NCBI RefSeq assembly: GCF_900102015.1
Contig: NZ_FNAT01000003.1
Coordinates: 1 to 64,000 of the forward strand
Direction: 5' to 3'
Length of the DNA stretch: 64,000 bases
From: Limimaricola pyoseonensis
GTDB taxonomy: Bacteria; Pseudomonadota; Alphaproteobacteria; Rhodobacterales; Rhodobacteraceae
In this document: positions 1 to 12,771 of the stretch, in pieces
Position numbering within the stretch: position 1 is the first letter of the stretch
How the letters are laid out: each line of letters begins with the position of its first letter
Notes under the pieces: model-generated
The model's input: the letters and a program-made list of their open reading frames with translations, nothing else
Databases searched by the model: none
What the model was told of the DNA's origin: nothing
Program-made: the position numbers and the translations under genes

Positions 1-116
1 AAGTCACCGAAGTACTTGGTGATCGCCGCGGTCAGCGTGGTCTTGCCGTGGTCGACGTGACCGACGGTGCCGATGTTCACATGCGGTTTCGTGCGTTCAA
101 ACTTAGCCTTTGCCAT
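1..116 (-). CDS. tuf: elongation factor Tu, 5' fragment cut by window edge
   Basis: EF-Tu is the GTPase that delivers aminoacyl-tRNA to the ribosome. Only the first 38 codons are present; the gene runs leftwards off the window. The translated N-terminus begins [20 protein letters not shown] and continues into the P-loop VDHGKT, which is diagnostic of EF-Tu. The ATG is at 114-116. The gene lies downstream of parC on the same strand with about 170 bp between them, enough for its own promoter and leader. Identification is firm although the gene is partial. Confidence 0.97.
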   Translation of the reverse strand, partial: MAKAKFERTKPHVNIGTVGHVDHGKTTLTAAITKYFGD

Positions 117-209
117 CTGCGCTGGCGCCTCGCGTGTTCGGGGGCCCTCCGGCCCGGTTCGACATCGCGGGCGATGTATTGGCATCGGCAAGGGAAATCA
201 AGCACAGAA

Positions 210-239
210 GCAGGGGCGCGGCCCGCGCCACGCCCCTGC
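210..239 (-). terminator. GC-rich hairpin between parC and tuf
   Basis: A 9-bp perfect inverted repeat (GCAGGGGCG at 210-218 and CGCCCCTGC at 231-239) lies about 50 bp past the parC stop and 94 bp before the tuf start. The run that follows on the minus strand is only moderately T-rich, so it may be a weak terminator of parC or a structure in the tuf leader. Nothing else is recognisable in 117-287. Confidence 0.4.
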
Positions 240-287
240 CCCCGCATCTGCGCCTGCATCCGCGCCAGCCGAACCGGCCGCGCCGCC

Positions 288-2612
<2,325 letters not shown>

Positions 2613-2730
2613 GGAAAGGCTCTCTAGCGGCGGGAACCATCGGCGTAAAGCCGCGGTTAAGGAGACACGAGGTCAGCAAGAACTCGCATAGTTTTCGGTC
2701 GCGGTAATCCGAGCAGAACAAGAGGTTGTC

Positions 2731-3246
2731 ATGAAACACGTTCTCGGTATCTCAGCCACCTTTCTCCTGCTCGGCGTCGGATATTACCAGATGTCCGGCG
2801 GCGCCGACTTCAAACCGCAGACCATGGCCATGGCGGCACAGGTCGAGGCCGACAAGCCCGATATCCTGGCCCGCGGCGATGTCGAGCGCACCGAATCCGG
2901 CATTCCCGTCACCGCCATGCGCGAGTTTCCCGAAAACGTCGAGCTGATCTCCGCGAGCTTCATGCCCAAGCCCGCCGCCGAGCCGGAACCCGCCGAGACG
3001 GCGGAGCAGACCGCCGCCGCCGCCCCCGCCGCGAGCGATGCGCCGCTCGATCTGCGGCTGATCGCGGGCGACTGGGTCAACATGCGGCAGGGTCCCGGCA
3101 CCTCGCACTCGGTGCTCGACACGCTGCCGCGCGGCACCGAGGCCAAGGTGCTCGAGAGCGCCGGCGGCTGGGCCCGGATCGAGATCACGGCGACCGGCGA
3201 GACCGGCTGGATGTCCGAGCGGCTGCTCGCCCCCGCAGAGGGCTGA
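2731..3246 (+). CDS. secreted SH3 domain protein
   Basis: The 171-residue product has a hydrophobic N-terminal segment (residues 4-20, VLGISATFLLLGVGYY) that should act as a signal anchor. A variable Ala/Pro/Glu-rich linker follows, then a C-terminal bacterial SH3 domain (about residues 105-168) with the typical NMRQGPGTSHSVLDTLPRG and GWMSERLL signatures. Such domains usually bind peptidoglycan or extracytoplasmic peptides; the substrate here is unknown. An AAGAGG ribosome site lies just before the ATG. The gene is divergent from parC and ends at a strong terminator, so it is probably monocistronic. Confidence 0.85.
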   Translation: MKHVLGISATFLLLGVGYYQMSGGADFKPQTMAMAAQVEADKPDILARGDVERTESGIPVTAMREFPENVELISASFMPKPAAEPEPAETAEQTAAAAPAASDAPLDLRLIAGDWVNMRQGPGTSHSVLDTLPRGTEAKVLESAGGWARIEITATGETGWMSERLLAPAEG

Positions 3247-3277
3247 GCCACCGCGTCTGCTGCGACGTCCCCGAAGG

Positions 3278-3307
3278 CGCCGCCCCCACCCCGGGCGGCG
3301 TCTTTTT
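3278..3307 (+). terminator. Rho-independent terminator after the SH3 gene
   Basis: An 8-bp stem (CGCCGCCC at 3278-3285 with GGGCGGCG at 3293-3300) and 7-nt loop is followed by TCTTTTT. It sits 31 bp past the stop codon. Confidence 0.8.
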
Positions 3308-3344
3308 CGTTGCGGGGCCGCGCCGGGCGGGCCATCAGGCGGGG

Positions 3345-4175
3345 ATGGACACGCGACGCACCCTGCTGATCACCGGCTGCTCCTCGGGCATCGGCCTCGA
3401 CGCCGCCCGCGGCCTGCGCGAGCGGGGCTGGCGGGTCCTCGCCTCCTGCCGGCAGGAGGCCGATTGCGACCGGCTGCGCGCGGAGGGGTTCGAGGCGCCG
3501 CGGCTCGACTACGCCGACCCCGACAGCGTCGCCGCCGGCCTCGCGGAAGTCTTGGAGGCGACCGGCGGGCGGCTCGACGCGCTCTACAACAACGGCGCCT
3601 TCGCCTGCCCCGGCGCGCTCGAGGACCTGCCGCGCGAAGCGCTGTCGGAGATCTTCGAGACCAACCTCTTCGGCTGGCACGACCTGACCCGCCGCGTCAT
3701 CCCGGTGATGCGGGCGCAGGGGCACGGGCGGATCGTCAACTGCTCCTCGGTGCTGGGCCTCGTCGGCGTGAAGTGGCGCGGCGCCTATGTCGCGACCAAG
3801 TTCGCGCTTGAGGGGCTGACGGACGTGCTGCGCCTCGAGATGGCCGGCACCGGCATCCATGTCGCGCTGATCGAGCCCGGCCCCGTCACCTCGCGCATCC
3901 GCGCCAACTCGATCCCGCATTTCGAGCGCTGGATCGACTGGAAGCGCTCGGCCCGGCGCGAGGAGTACGAGGGCCTGCTGCACCGGCTCTACGAGGAGCG
4001 CGCGCCCGACCGCTTCGAGCTGCCGCCCTCGGCGGTGACCGCCAAGCTGGTCCACGCGCTCGAAGCCCGGCGGCCGCGGCCGCGCTACTACGTCACCACG
4101 CCCACCTACCTCTCCGGCACGCTGAAGCGGCTCCTGCCCACCCGCGCGCTCGACCGGGTGGTGGCGCGCGGCTGA
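3345..4175 (+). CDS. short-chain dehydrogenase/reductase
   Basis: A 276-residue classical SDR, an NAD(P)-dependent oxidoreductase of unknown substrate. The Rossmann motif TGCSSGIG is near residue 11, the NNGAF variant of the NNAG motif near residue 82, a catalytic serine in NCSSVLG, and the YVATK catalytic pair near residue 149. The extended C-terminus resembles SDRs acting on lipophilic substrates, but the substrate cannot be read from sequence. The ribosome site is weak (GGCGGGG). It is preceded by a terminator and followed 73 bp later by the twin-TM gene. Confidence 0.85.
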   Translation: MDTRRTLLITGCSSGIGLDAARGLRERGWRVLASCRQEADCDRLRAEGFEAPRLDYADPDSVAAGLAEVLEATGGRLDALYNNGAFACPGALEDLPREALSEIFETNLFGWHDLTRRVIPVMRAQGHGRIVNCSSVLGLVGVKWRGAYVATKFALEGLTDVLRLEMAGTGIHVALIEPGPVTSRIRANSIPHFERWIDWKRSARREEYEGLLHRLYEERAPDRFELPPSAVTAKLVHALEARRPRPRYYVTTPTYLSGTLKRLLPTRALDRVVARG

Positions 4176-4248
4176 GGGCGCGACAGGACGTCCGCTTTCC
4201 TTCCCCCCGCTTTCGGCTAGATCGGGGCGCAATCGAGAAAGGCCCGAC

Positions 4249-4452
4249 ATGCTTCAAGACCCCTTGCTGCTACTGGTCATCTTCGCCGCGCTGATCGTGC
4301 TGGCGATCCTGCTCTTCGGGATCGGCACCTTCGGCAAGGGCGGCGAGTTCAACCGCAAATACGCCAACAAGATCATGCGCTGGCGCATCGGCGCGCAGTT
4401 CATCGCGGTGCTGTTGATCCTGCTTTACGTCTATCTGAGGGGAACGGGCTGA
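4249..4452 (+). CDS. twin transmembrane (HIG1-like) protein
   Basis: A 67-residue inner-membrane protein with two hydrophobic helices (about residues 5-27 and 46-63) separated by a basic loop (NRKYANKIMRWRIGAQF) that resembles the HIG1 (hypoxia-induced) domain. In alphaproteobacteria such twin-TM proteins commonly sit next to a cobalamin adenosyltransferase gene; their role is not settled, though HIG1 proteins elsewhere associate with respiratory complexes. A GAGAAAGG site precedes the ATG. Its stop overlaps the next start by one base (TGATG), so the two genes are translationally coupled. Confidence 0.85.
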   Translation: MLQDPLLLLVIFAALIVLAILLFGIGTFGKGGEFNRKYANKIMRWRIGAQFIAVLLILLYVYLRGTG

Positions 4453-5024
4453 TGGTCGTGCTGAACCGCATCTACACCCGCACCGGCGACAAGGGCGAAA
4501 CCGCTCTGGGCAACGGCACGCGGGTGCCGAAGGAAAGCCTGCGGGTCGAGGCCTACGGCACGGTCGACGAGGTGAACGCCGCGATCGGGCTGGCCCGCCA
4601 GCATGCCGAAGGCGAGGCCGACGCCGCGCTGGGCCGCATCCAGAACGACCTGTTCGACCTCGGCGCCGACATGTGCCGCCCCGATCCCGAGAAGGACCAT
4701 GAGGCCAAGCACCCGGTGCTGCGCATGGTCGAGGCCCAGACCGAGCGGCTGGAGCGCGAGATCGACGCGATGAACGACGCGCTCGAGCCGCTGCGCTCCT
4801 TCGTGCTGCCGGGCGGCTCGCCGCTTGCCGCGCACATGCATCACTGCCGCACCGTGTCGCGCCGGGCCGAGCGGCTCGCCGTGGCGCTGGCGCGCGAGGA
4901 GGCGGTGAACGAGCACGCGCTGCGCTATCTCAACCGGCTGTCGGACTGGTTCTTCGTCGCGGCGCGCATCGCCAATGACGACGGCCGCTCGGACGTGCTC
5001 TGGCAGCCCGGCGCCAACCGCTGA
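4452..5024 (+). CDS. PduO-type cob(I)alamin adenosyltransferase
   Basis: The 190-residue enzyme transfers the adenosyl group of ATP to cob(I)alamin (or cobyrinate derivative) to give adenosylcobalamin. The N-terminus carries the PduO ATP-binding signature [29 protein letters not shown] and the C-terminal [13 protein letters not shown] with [13 protein letters not shown] follow. Size and motifs match the PduO family rather than CobA. It is coupled to the twin-TM gene by a one-base overlap. It completes B12 metabolism together with the cob cluster at 36-43 kb, although the two loci are not adjacent. Confidence 0.92.
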   Translation: MVVLNRIYTRTGDKGETALGNGTRVPKESLRVEAYGTVDEVNAAIGLARQHAEGEADAALGRIQNDLFDLGADMCRPDPEKDHEAKHPVLRMVEAQTERLEREIDAMNDALEPLRSFVLPGGSPLAAHMHHCRTVSRRAERLAVALAREEAVNEHALRYLNRLSDWFFVAARIANDDGRSDVLWQPGANR

Positions 5025-5277
5025 TCCGGCCCTGACCGCGGGGGCGTTCGCGCCGGCCCCCGCCGTCGCCCCGGCGGCCTCGCCGCGCCCCGGATCATGC
5101 CGCCGGGACCGATCGCCGCGCCCCCCGCGGCGGCGGCACAAGGCGCTTTCCTTTCGGGCCATTTTCTCCTATGTGCACGCATCCGTCGCCCTCACGGGGG
5201 GCGGATGCTCCATGGGCCTGAGCTGGACGACATCCCGGCCTGCGCCATGCCACACCGACATTATGAAGGAGACCCCG

Positions 5278-5547
5278 ATGTCGATCACTGCCGAAGAAAA
5301 AGCCCGCGTCATGAAGGACTTCGCCGTCAAGGACGGCGACACCGGTTCGCCGGAGGTGCAGGTCGCGATCCTGACCAACCGCATCGCCACCCTGACCGAG
5401 CACTTCAAGACGCACACCAAGGACAACCACGGCCGCCGCGGCCTGCTCAAGCTGGTGGCGCGTCGCCGCAAGCTGCTCGACTACGTCAAGGGCAAGGACG
5501 TGCAGCGCTATCAGGACCTGATCGGTCGCCTCGGCATCCGCCGCTGA
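5278..5547 (+). CDS. rpsO: 30S ribosomal protein S15
   Basis: An 89-residue S15, which binds the central domain of 16S rRNA. It contains the S15 signatures [36 protein letters not shown] and the C-terminal [12 protein letters not shown]. The ATG at 5278 follows a clear AAGGAG 7 nt upstream. A 250-bp upstream gap (5025-5277) should hold the promoter and leader; I see no further gene there. A strong terminator separates it from pnp, the usual downstream neighbour. Confidence 0.97.
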   Translation: MSITAEEKARVMKDFAVKDGDTGSPEVQVAILTNRIATLTEHFKTHTKDNHGRRGLLKLVARRRKLLDYVKGKDVQRYQDLIGRLGIRR

Positions 5548-5554
5548 ATGTTCA

Positions 5555-5582
5555 GGGACCGCGCCACGGCGCGGTCCCTTTC
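5555..5582 (+). terminator. Rho-independent terminator after rpsO
   Basis: A 9-bp stem (GGGACCGCG at 5555-5563 with CGCGGTCCC at 5570-5578), extendable into the loop, followed by TTTCGT. It begins 8 bp after the rpsO stop. Confidence 0.75.
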
Positions 5583-5731
5583 GTATCCGGGATGGCGCGG
5601 ACCAGGCTCGCCCCGCGCCACGGAAAATACCCAGAGCCAGGGGCATCCGGCCCCTCCGCAACCCGCCCCCGGGGACTGTACGCACGAAGGGGGGCACAAG
5701 GGCCCGAAGGCGGGCCAGAATGGAAAAGACG

Positions 5732-7867
<2,136 letters not shown>

Positions 7868-7894
7868 GGCCCGCCGCCAGCCGCAGATCACAGG

Positions 7895-7925
7895 AAAGGG
7901 CCCCGGCGATGCCGGGGCCCTTTTT
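7895..7925 (+). terminator. Rho-independent terminator after pnp
   Basis: A 10-bp GC stem (GGGCCCCGGC at 7898-7907 with GCCGGGGCCC at 7911-7920), extended by flanking A-T pairs, has a 3-nt loop and ends in TTTTT. Confidence 0.85.
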
Positions 7926-8079
7926 CGTTGCCGCCATGCCGGATCCGGGCCGACGCCGCAGCGCGGCGAATTCGCCACACGGAATTGTGACCAATCCGTG
8001 GCCCATCTCCTTTCGGTTGCAGGGCACCTTCACCAAAGTACAGATGTCCTTGCACAACCAGCAAGGACACCTGCCCCCC

Positions 8080-8742
8080 ATGATCCGTTTCGCCCTCCTC
8101 GCCCCGCTCGCCTTCGCCGTCGCGGGGCCCGCCGCCGCCCAATCCCTCGAAGGCGCGGCCTTCGGCGCGGGCGTCTCGAGCCTCGGCCTCTATGCCTCGG
8201 GCAGCTACGAGGTGATGCCGAAGCTGCGTCTGCGCGGCGTCGTGGCCGGCGCGCCGGACCTCCAGTACGAGGGCGACGAGGACGAGGCCGGCACCGAGAT
8301 CACCCTCGACGGCAATTTCGTGAGCGTCGCGGCGCTGGCCGACTACTTCCCCTATGCCAACGGCTTCCGCGTCAGCGGCGGGGTGTTCTTCCTCGCCGAG
8401 AACACGCTCGACGGCACCGGCAGCGGCTTCGAGGCCGATGACGGCACCAGCTACGACGCCGCCACCGTGACCGCCTCGGCGCGGTTCGAGCAGGACGTCG
8501 CCCCGGCGCTGGCCATCGGCTACCAGGGCGGCCTCGGCGGCGGCTGGGGCTTCGAGACCGAGATCGGCGTCATCGCCATCGGCAGCGTCGAGGTCGATCT
8601 CGACGGCACCAGCGGCGAAGCCGGCGCGCGCGAGGCGCAGTTCCAGAGCGACCTCGCCGCGGTCGAGGCCGATGCCAACGACATGGGCGAGAGCCTGCCC
8701 GTCTGGCCGTGGCTGTCGATCGGTGTGACCTACCGGTTCTGA
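8080..8742 (+). CDS. predicted outer-membrane beta-barrel protein
   Basis: A 220-residue exported protein. The signal peptide is MIRFALLAPLAFAVAGPAAA with cleavage expected at AAA-QS. The mature part alternates polar and hydrophobic residues in strand-like stretches (YEVMPKLRLRGVVAG, FRVSGGVFFLAENTL) and ends in an aromatic residue (VTYRF), the usual C-terminal signal of outer-membrane barrels. Function is not known; it could be a small porin-like or OmpW-like protein. I start it at the ATG before the signal peptide; an in-frame ATG at 8044 would add a non-hydrophobic extension. Terminators on both sides suggest a single-gene unit. Confidence 0.75.
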   Translation: MIRFALLAPLAFAVAGPAAAQSLEGAAFGAGVSSLGLYASGSYEVMPKLRLRGVVAGAPDLQYEGDEDEAGTEITLDGNFVSVAALADYFPYANGFRVSGGVFFLAENTLDGTGSGFEADDGTSYDAATVTASARFEQDVAPALAIGYQGGLGGGWGFETEIGVIAIGSVEVDLDGTSGEAGAREAQFQSDLAAVEADANDMGESLPVWPWLSIGVTYRF

Positions 8743-8765
8743 ACTCCGGACTGCATTCCCGGAGA

Positions 8766-8794
8766 GGCGGCGCGGCAACGCGTCGCCCTTTTTT
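8766..8794 (+). terminator. Rho-independent terminator with GCAA tetraloop
   Basis: A 9-bp stem (GGCGGCGCG at 8766-8774 with CGCGTCGCC at 8779-8787, one G-U pair) closes a GCAA loop and is followed by C and six T. It lies 23 bp past the beta-barrel gene. Confidence 0.85.
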
Positions 8795-8876
8795 GCGCGC
8801 CCTTAACCCGAATCCCGCCCCGGCATGGAATTCTGCATTCCACGAGACGCCGCAACCGAACCGGAGGGACCCCGAC

Positions 8877-9437
8877 ATGTCACTGACGCGCCGCGCCGCC
8901 CTTGCGGGCGCCATCGGCCTCGCCGCCGCCCCCGCGCTCGCCGCCCCGAAACGGGTCGTGAAGATCCCGCGCGACTGGCTGCCCACCGAGATCGCGGTGA
9001 ACCCCGCCCTGCCCGCCGGGCAGATCCATGTCCGGATCGCCGAAAACCGGCTCTATTGGACGCTGGGAGAGGGGCGCGCGATCCGCTACGTCGTGGCGCT
9101 GGGCGCGGCCGGGCGCAACTTCTCGGGTAGCGCCGTGGTGGCGCGCAAGGCCGAGTGGCCGTCATGGATGCCGACCGCCAACATGATCCGGCAGGAGCCC
9201 GAGGTCTATGGCCGCTTCGCCGGGGGCCTGCCGGGCGGCCACGCGATGAACCCGCTGGGTTCGCGCGCGCTCTACCTCTACCGCGGCGGGCGCGACACCT
9301 ACTACCGCATCCACGGCACGCCTCAGCCCTGGACCATGGGGCGCAAGTTCTCGTCGGGCTGCGTGCGGCTGATCAACGAGCACGCGGAGCATCTCTACGA
9401 CCGGGTGCCGGTCGGCACGGTCGTCACGGTCGCCTGA
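8877..9437 (+). CDS. exported L,D-transpeptidase (YkuD family)
   Basis: A 186-residue exported enzyme that cross-links peptidoglycan or attaches proteins to it. The N-terminus MSLTRRAALAGAIGLAAAPA looks like a twin-arginine-type signal peptide. The YkuD domain covers about residues 48-186 and has the catalytic motif IHGTP (His146) and SSGCVRL (nucleophile Cys162). GGAGGG precedes the chosen ATG. It shares a bidirectional hairpin with the convergent peroxiredoxin gene. A second, unrelated-length YkuD gene lies at 31112. Confidence 0.9.
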   Translation: MSLTRRAALAGAIGLAAAPALAAPKRVVKIPRDWLPTEIAVNPALPAGQIHVRIAENRLYWTLGEGRAIRYVVALGAAGRNFSGSAVVARKAEWPSWMPTANMIRQEPEVYGRFAGGLPGGHAMNPLGSRALYLYRGGRDTYYRIHGTPQPWTMGRKFSSGCVRLINEHAEHLYDRVPVGTVVTVA

Positions 9438-9440
9438 GAA

Positions 9441-9464
9441 AAGGGCGCCCCGAGGGGCGCCCTT
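9441..9464. terminator. bidirectional hairpin between convergent genes
   Basis: A 10-bp stem (AAGGGCGCCC at 9441-9450 with GGGCGCCCTT at 9455-9464) and 4-nt loop sits between the L,D-transpeptidase stop and the peroxiredoxin stop. The A/T ends let it serve both strands. Confidence 0.7.
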
Positions 9465-9470
9465 CGAGCC

Positions 9471-10124
9471 TCACTTCGGCTCCTTGGTCATCCGCAGATA
9501 GGGCAGCACGGTCGTGAACTCGCCGAACTTGGCCTTGGCGTCCTCGTCCGAGACGGTGGCGGGAATCACCACGTCCTGGCCCGGCTGCCAGTCGGCCGGC
9601 GTCGCCACGCCCTTGCCCACCGAGGTTTTGAGCGCGTCGAGCGCGCGCAGCACCTCGGCGAAGTTGCGGCCCACCGTCATCGGGTAGGTCATCGACAGCT
9701 TGAGCTGCTTGTCCGGCCCGATGATGAACACCGCCCGCACCGTGGCGCTGTCGGCGGGAGTGCGGCCCTCGGGCAGATGCGCCTCGGCCGGCAGCATGTC
9801 GAAGGCCTTGGACACCTCGAGCCCGTCATCGCCGATGATCGGGAAATCCGGCGCGGCGCCGCCGGCTTTCTCGATGTCCTTCTTCCAGCGCTTGTGGTCC
9901 TCGACTCCGTCCACGGAAACGCCGATCACCTTGGTGTCGCGCTTCTTCCACTCGTCCGCGAGCCGGGCCACGGCGCCGAACTCGGTGGTGCAGACCGGTG
10001 TGAAGTCCTTCGGGTGGCTGAACAGGATCGTCCACTTGTCGCCGACGAAGTCGTGCAGCTTGTAGCGGCCCTGATCGGTCTCGACCTCGAGATTCGGAAT
10101 CTCGTCGTTGATGCGCAGTCCCAT
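9471..10124 (-). CDS. 1-Cys peroxiredoxin (Prx6/AhpC-TSA family)
   Basis: A 217-residue cytosolic peroxidase that reduces H2O2 and organic hydroperoxides. The peroxidatic Cys45 lies in HPKDFTPVCTTE, the Prx6-type signature; the C-terminal half has the long extension of that subgroup. No second conserved resolving cysteine is visible. The start at 10124 (MGLRINDE) is chosen because AGGAGG lies 5 nt upstream; a start at 10142 would place the ribosome site inside the gene. It is divergent from the aldehyde dehydrogenase gene. Confidence 0.93.
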   Translation of the reverse strand: MGLRINDEIPNLEVETDQGRYKLHDFVGDKWTILFSHPKDFTPVCTTEFGAVARLADEWKKRDTKVIGVSVDGVEDHKRWKKDIEKAGGAAPDFPIIGDDGLEVSKAFDMLPAEAHLPEGRTPADSATVRAVFIIGPDKQLKLSMTYPMTVGRNFAEVLRALDALKTSVGKGVATPADWQPGQDVVIPATVSDEDAKAKFGEFTTVLPYLRMTKEPK

Positions 10125-10242
10125 TTCATCCTCCTGCGACACTGATTACGTGCGGACCATAGGCCCGCGCCGGAGCAGGTGCCACCCGCTTGAAGGTGCC
10201 CTGCGCCGGTGACACTCTCCCCGCCAAGACGGAGGACATTCC

Positions 10243-11691
10243 ATGATCGAGAAACGCGACTTCTACATCGACGGGCGCTGGAGCGCGCCCGCACGGCCCC
10301 GCGACTGCCAGGTGATCGACCCCTCGACCGAGGAGCCCTGCGCCGTCATCTCGCTGGGCGACCAGGCCGACACCGACGCCGCCGTCGCCGCCGCCAAGCG
10401 CGCCCTGCCCGGCTGGCGCGCCACGCCGCCGGCCGAGCGCCGCGCCGTGGTCGAGCGCATCCTCGAACAGTACGAGGCCCGCGAGGAGGATCTCGCCCAG
10501 GCGATGAGCCGCGAGATGGGCGCGCCGATCGACCTGGCGCGCAACAGCCAGGCCACCGCGCTGCCCTACCACCTGAAGAACTTCCTGCGCGCCTTCGACG
10601 AGGTCGAGTGGCTGCGCCCCCTGGGCGACCACGCCCCCGACACGATGATCTCGATGGAGCCGATCGGCGTGGTCGGGCTGATCACCCCGTGGAACTGGCC
10701 GATGAACCAGGTCACGCTGAAGGTGATCCCGGCGCTGCTGGCCGGCTGCACCGTGGTGCTGAAGCCGTCCGAGGAGGCGCCGCTCTCGTCGATCGTCTTC
10801 GCCGAGATGCTCGACGCCGCCGGCGTGCCGGCGGGCGTGTTCAACCTCGTCAACGGCGACGGCGCGGGCGTGGGCACGCAGCTTTCCACCCACCCGGATG
10901 TCGAGATGATCTCCTTCACCGGCTCGACCCGCGCCGGCAAGGCGATCTCCAAGGCCGCGGCCGAGACGCTCAAGCGCGTGACGCTGGAGCTGGGCGGCAA
11001 GGGCGCCAACCTCGTCTTCGCCGATGCCGGCGAAAAGGCGGTGGTGCGCGGCGTGCGGCACTGCATGCAGAACACCGGCCAGTCCTGCAACGCGCCGACC
11101 CGGATGCTGGTCGAGCGCGGCTTCTACGACGAGGCGGTCGAGATCGCGGCCCGCACCGCGCAGGAGACCGCCGTGGGCCCGGCAAGCGAGCCCGGCCGGC
11201 ATATCGGCCCGCTGGTCAACAAGGCGCAGTGGGAGAAGGTACAGGGCCTGATCGAGACCGGCATCAAGGAAGGCGCGCGCCTCGTCGCGGGCGGCCCCGG
11301 CCTGCCCGAGGGCGTGAACCGCGGCTTCTTCGTCCGGCCCACCGTCTTCGCCGACGTGACCCGCGACATGACCATCGCCAAGGAAGAGATCTTCGGGCCG
11401 GTGCTGTCGATCATGCCCTTCGAGGACGAGGCGGAGGCGATCGAGATCGCCAACGACACGCCCTACGGCCTGACCAACTACGTGCAGTCGGCCGACCCGG
11501 CGCGGCGCAACCGGCTGGCGCTGGCGCTGCATTCCGGCATGGTCGAGATGAACGGCAAGCCGCGCGGCGCGGGCGCGCCCTTCGGCGGCGTCAAGCTCTC
11601 GGGCCGCGCGCGCGAGGGCGGGGCCTGGGGGCTCGAGGAGTTCCTCGAGGCCAAGGCGATCTCCGGCTGGGGTCTCGACGCCGCCGAGTGA
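10243..11691 (+). CDS. aldehyde dehydrogenase family protein
   Basis: A 482-residue NAD(P)-dependent aldehyde dehydrogenase. The cofactor-binding region includes TPWNWPMNQV near residue 148 and FTGSTRAGK near residue 225; the catalytic Glu249 is in LELGGKGAN and Cys282 in NTGQSCNAPTR. The substrate is not deducible. GGAGG precedes the ATG. It is divergent from the peroxiredoxin gene, so both may answer oxidative or electrophile stress, and its own terminator separates it from the dioxygenase gene. Confidence 0.92.
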   Translation: MIEKRDFYIDGRWSAPARPRDCQVIDPSTEEPCAVISLGDQADTDAAVAAAKRALPGWRATPPAERRAVVERILEQYEAREEDLAQAMSREMGAPIDLARNSQATALPYHLKNFLRAFDEVEWLRPLGDHAPDTMISMEPIGVVGLITPWNWPMNQVTLKVIPALLAGCTVVLKPSEEAPLSSIVFAEMLDAAGVPAGVFNLVNGDGAGVGTQLSTHPDVEMISFTGSTRAGKAISKAAAETLKRVTLELGGKGANLVFADAGEKAVVRGVRHCMQNTGQSCNAPTRMLVERGFYDEAVEIAARTAQETAVGPASEPGRHIGPLVNKAQWEKVQGLIETGIKEGARLVAGGPGLPEGVNRGFFVRPTVFADVTRDMTIAKEEIFGPVLSIMPFEDEAEAIEIANDTPYGLTNYVQSADPARRNRLALALHSGMVEMNGKPRGAGAPFGGVKLSGRAREGGAWGLEEFLEAKAISGWGLDAAE

Positions 11692-11715
11692 TCGAAGGTC
11701 CGGGACCGGCAAGGC

Positions 11716-11743
11716 AAGGGCGGCGCATCGCGTCGCCCTTTTT
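11716..11743 (+). terminator. Rho-independent terminator after the aldehyde dehydrogenase
   Basis: A stem of about 10 bp (AAGGGCGGCG at 11716-11725 pairing with CGTCGCCCTT at 11731-11740, one G-U) continues into TTT. It closely resembles the terminator at 8766. Confidence 0.8.
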
Positions 11744-11836
11744 CGTGCGCCCATGCACGCAATCGGCGCTCTGAGGCGTCTTTTGTGCGCCCGTTCCAGC
11801 GCTATCTTTGTCGCGAAGATCAACCGGAGCCGCATC

Positions 11837-12769
11837 ATGCTGAACCAGATCCGGGGCCTGCACCACGTCACCGCCATGGCGTCCGGGGCCCACGCCAACA
11901 ACGCCTTCTACACCGACACGCTCGGGCTGCGCCGGGTGAAGAAGACCGTCAATTTCGACGCGCCCGACGTCTACCACCTCTACTACGCCGACGAGATCGG
12001 CACGCCGGGCACGGTGATGACCTATTTCCCCTTTCCCGACGCCGCGCGCGGCCGTCGCGGCGCGGGCGAGGTCGGGCTGACCGCCTTCTCGGTGCCGAAG
12101 GGCAGCCTCGACGCCTGGGCCGAGCGGCTGGAGGGGCGCGGCGTGGCCAACATCGCCCGCGACACCGCTTTCGGCGAGGCGCGGCTGCTGCTCGACGGCC
12201 CCGACGGCGAACGCCTCGCGCTGGTCGAGACCGAGGGCGACGACCGCGCGCCCTGGACCGGCGGCGGCGTGGATGCGGCCATCGCCATCCGCGGCTTCCG
12301 CGCGGTCGAGATGCTGCTGCGCGACAAGGCCGCCACGGTCGAGCTGCTCGGGTTCATGGGCTACCGCGAGGCCGCAAGCGAAGGCGACACGACCCGCTAC
12401 GTGGTCGAGGGCGGCAACCCCGCCGACGCGGTCGACATCCGCGTCGACCCGGCCGCGCATCGCGCCGCGCCGGGGGCGGGCTCGGTGCATCACATCGCCT
12501 TCGCGGTCGAGAACCGCAAGGTGCAGGCCGAGGTGGCGCAGCGCCTCGCGGAAGCCGGCTGGCCGACCACGCCGCAGATCGACCGCGACTACTTCTTCGC
12601 GATCTACTTCCGCAGCCCCGGCGGCGTGCTGTTCGAGATCGCCACCAACGAGCCGGGCTTCGACCGCGACGAGGATCGCGCGCATCTGGGCGAGGCGCTG
12701 AAGCTGCCCTCGCAGCACGAGCACCTGCGCGACCGGCTCGAGCGCACGCTCGAGCCGATCGGGGGCTGA
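11837..12769 (+). CDS. VOC-family ring-cleaving dioxygenase, MhqO/LinE-like
   Basis: A 310-residue enzyme with two vicinal-oxygen-chelate modules. Likely metal ligands are His in GLHHVTAM (residue 9 region), His in SVHHIAFAVE and Glu in LFEIATNEPGF. This arrangement and length match the hydroquinone/catechol-type dioxygenases of the MhqO group, which open hydroquinone rings. The ATG follows CCGGAGC. The esterase gene starts 2 bp after its stop, the same pairing as mhqO with mhqD-type genes in quinone-resistance units. The substrate is an inference from that family. Confidence 0.85.
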   Translation: MLNQIRGLHHVTAMASGAHANNAFYTDTLGLRRVKKTVNFDAPDVYHLYYADEIGTPGTVMTYFPFPDAARGRRGAGEVGLTAFSVPKGSLDAWAERLEGRGVANIARDTAFGEARLLLDGPDGERLALVETEGDDRAPWTGGGVDAAIAIRGFRAVEMLLRDKAATVELLGFMGYREAASEGDTTRYVVEGGNPADAVDIRVDPAAHRAAPGAGSVHHIAFAVENRKVQAEVAQRLAEAGWPTTPQIDRDYFFAIYFRSPGGVLFEIATNEPGFDRDEDRAHLGEALKLPSQHEHLRDRLERTLEPIGG

Positions 12770-12771
12770 GC

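Noticed and set aside
117-287. tRNA gene upstream of tuf
   Set aside because: No cloverleaf or T-loop sequence (GGTTCGAATCC) is present; only a GC hairpin.
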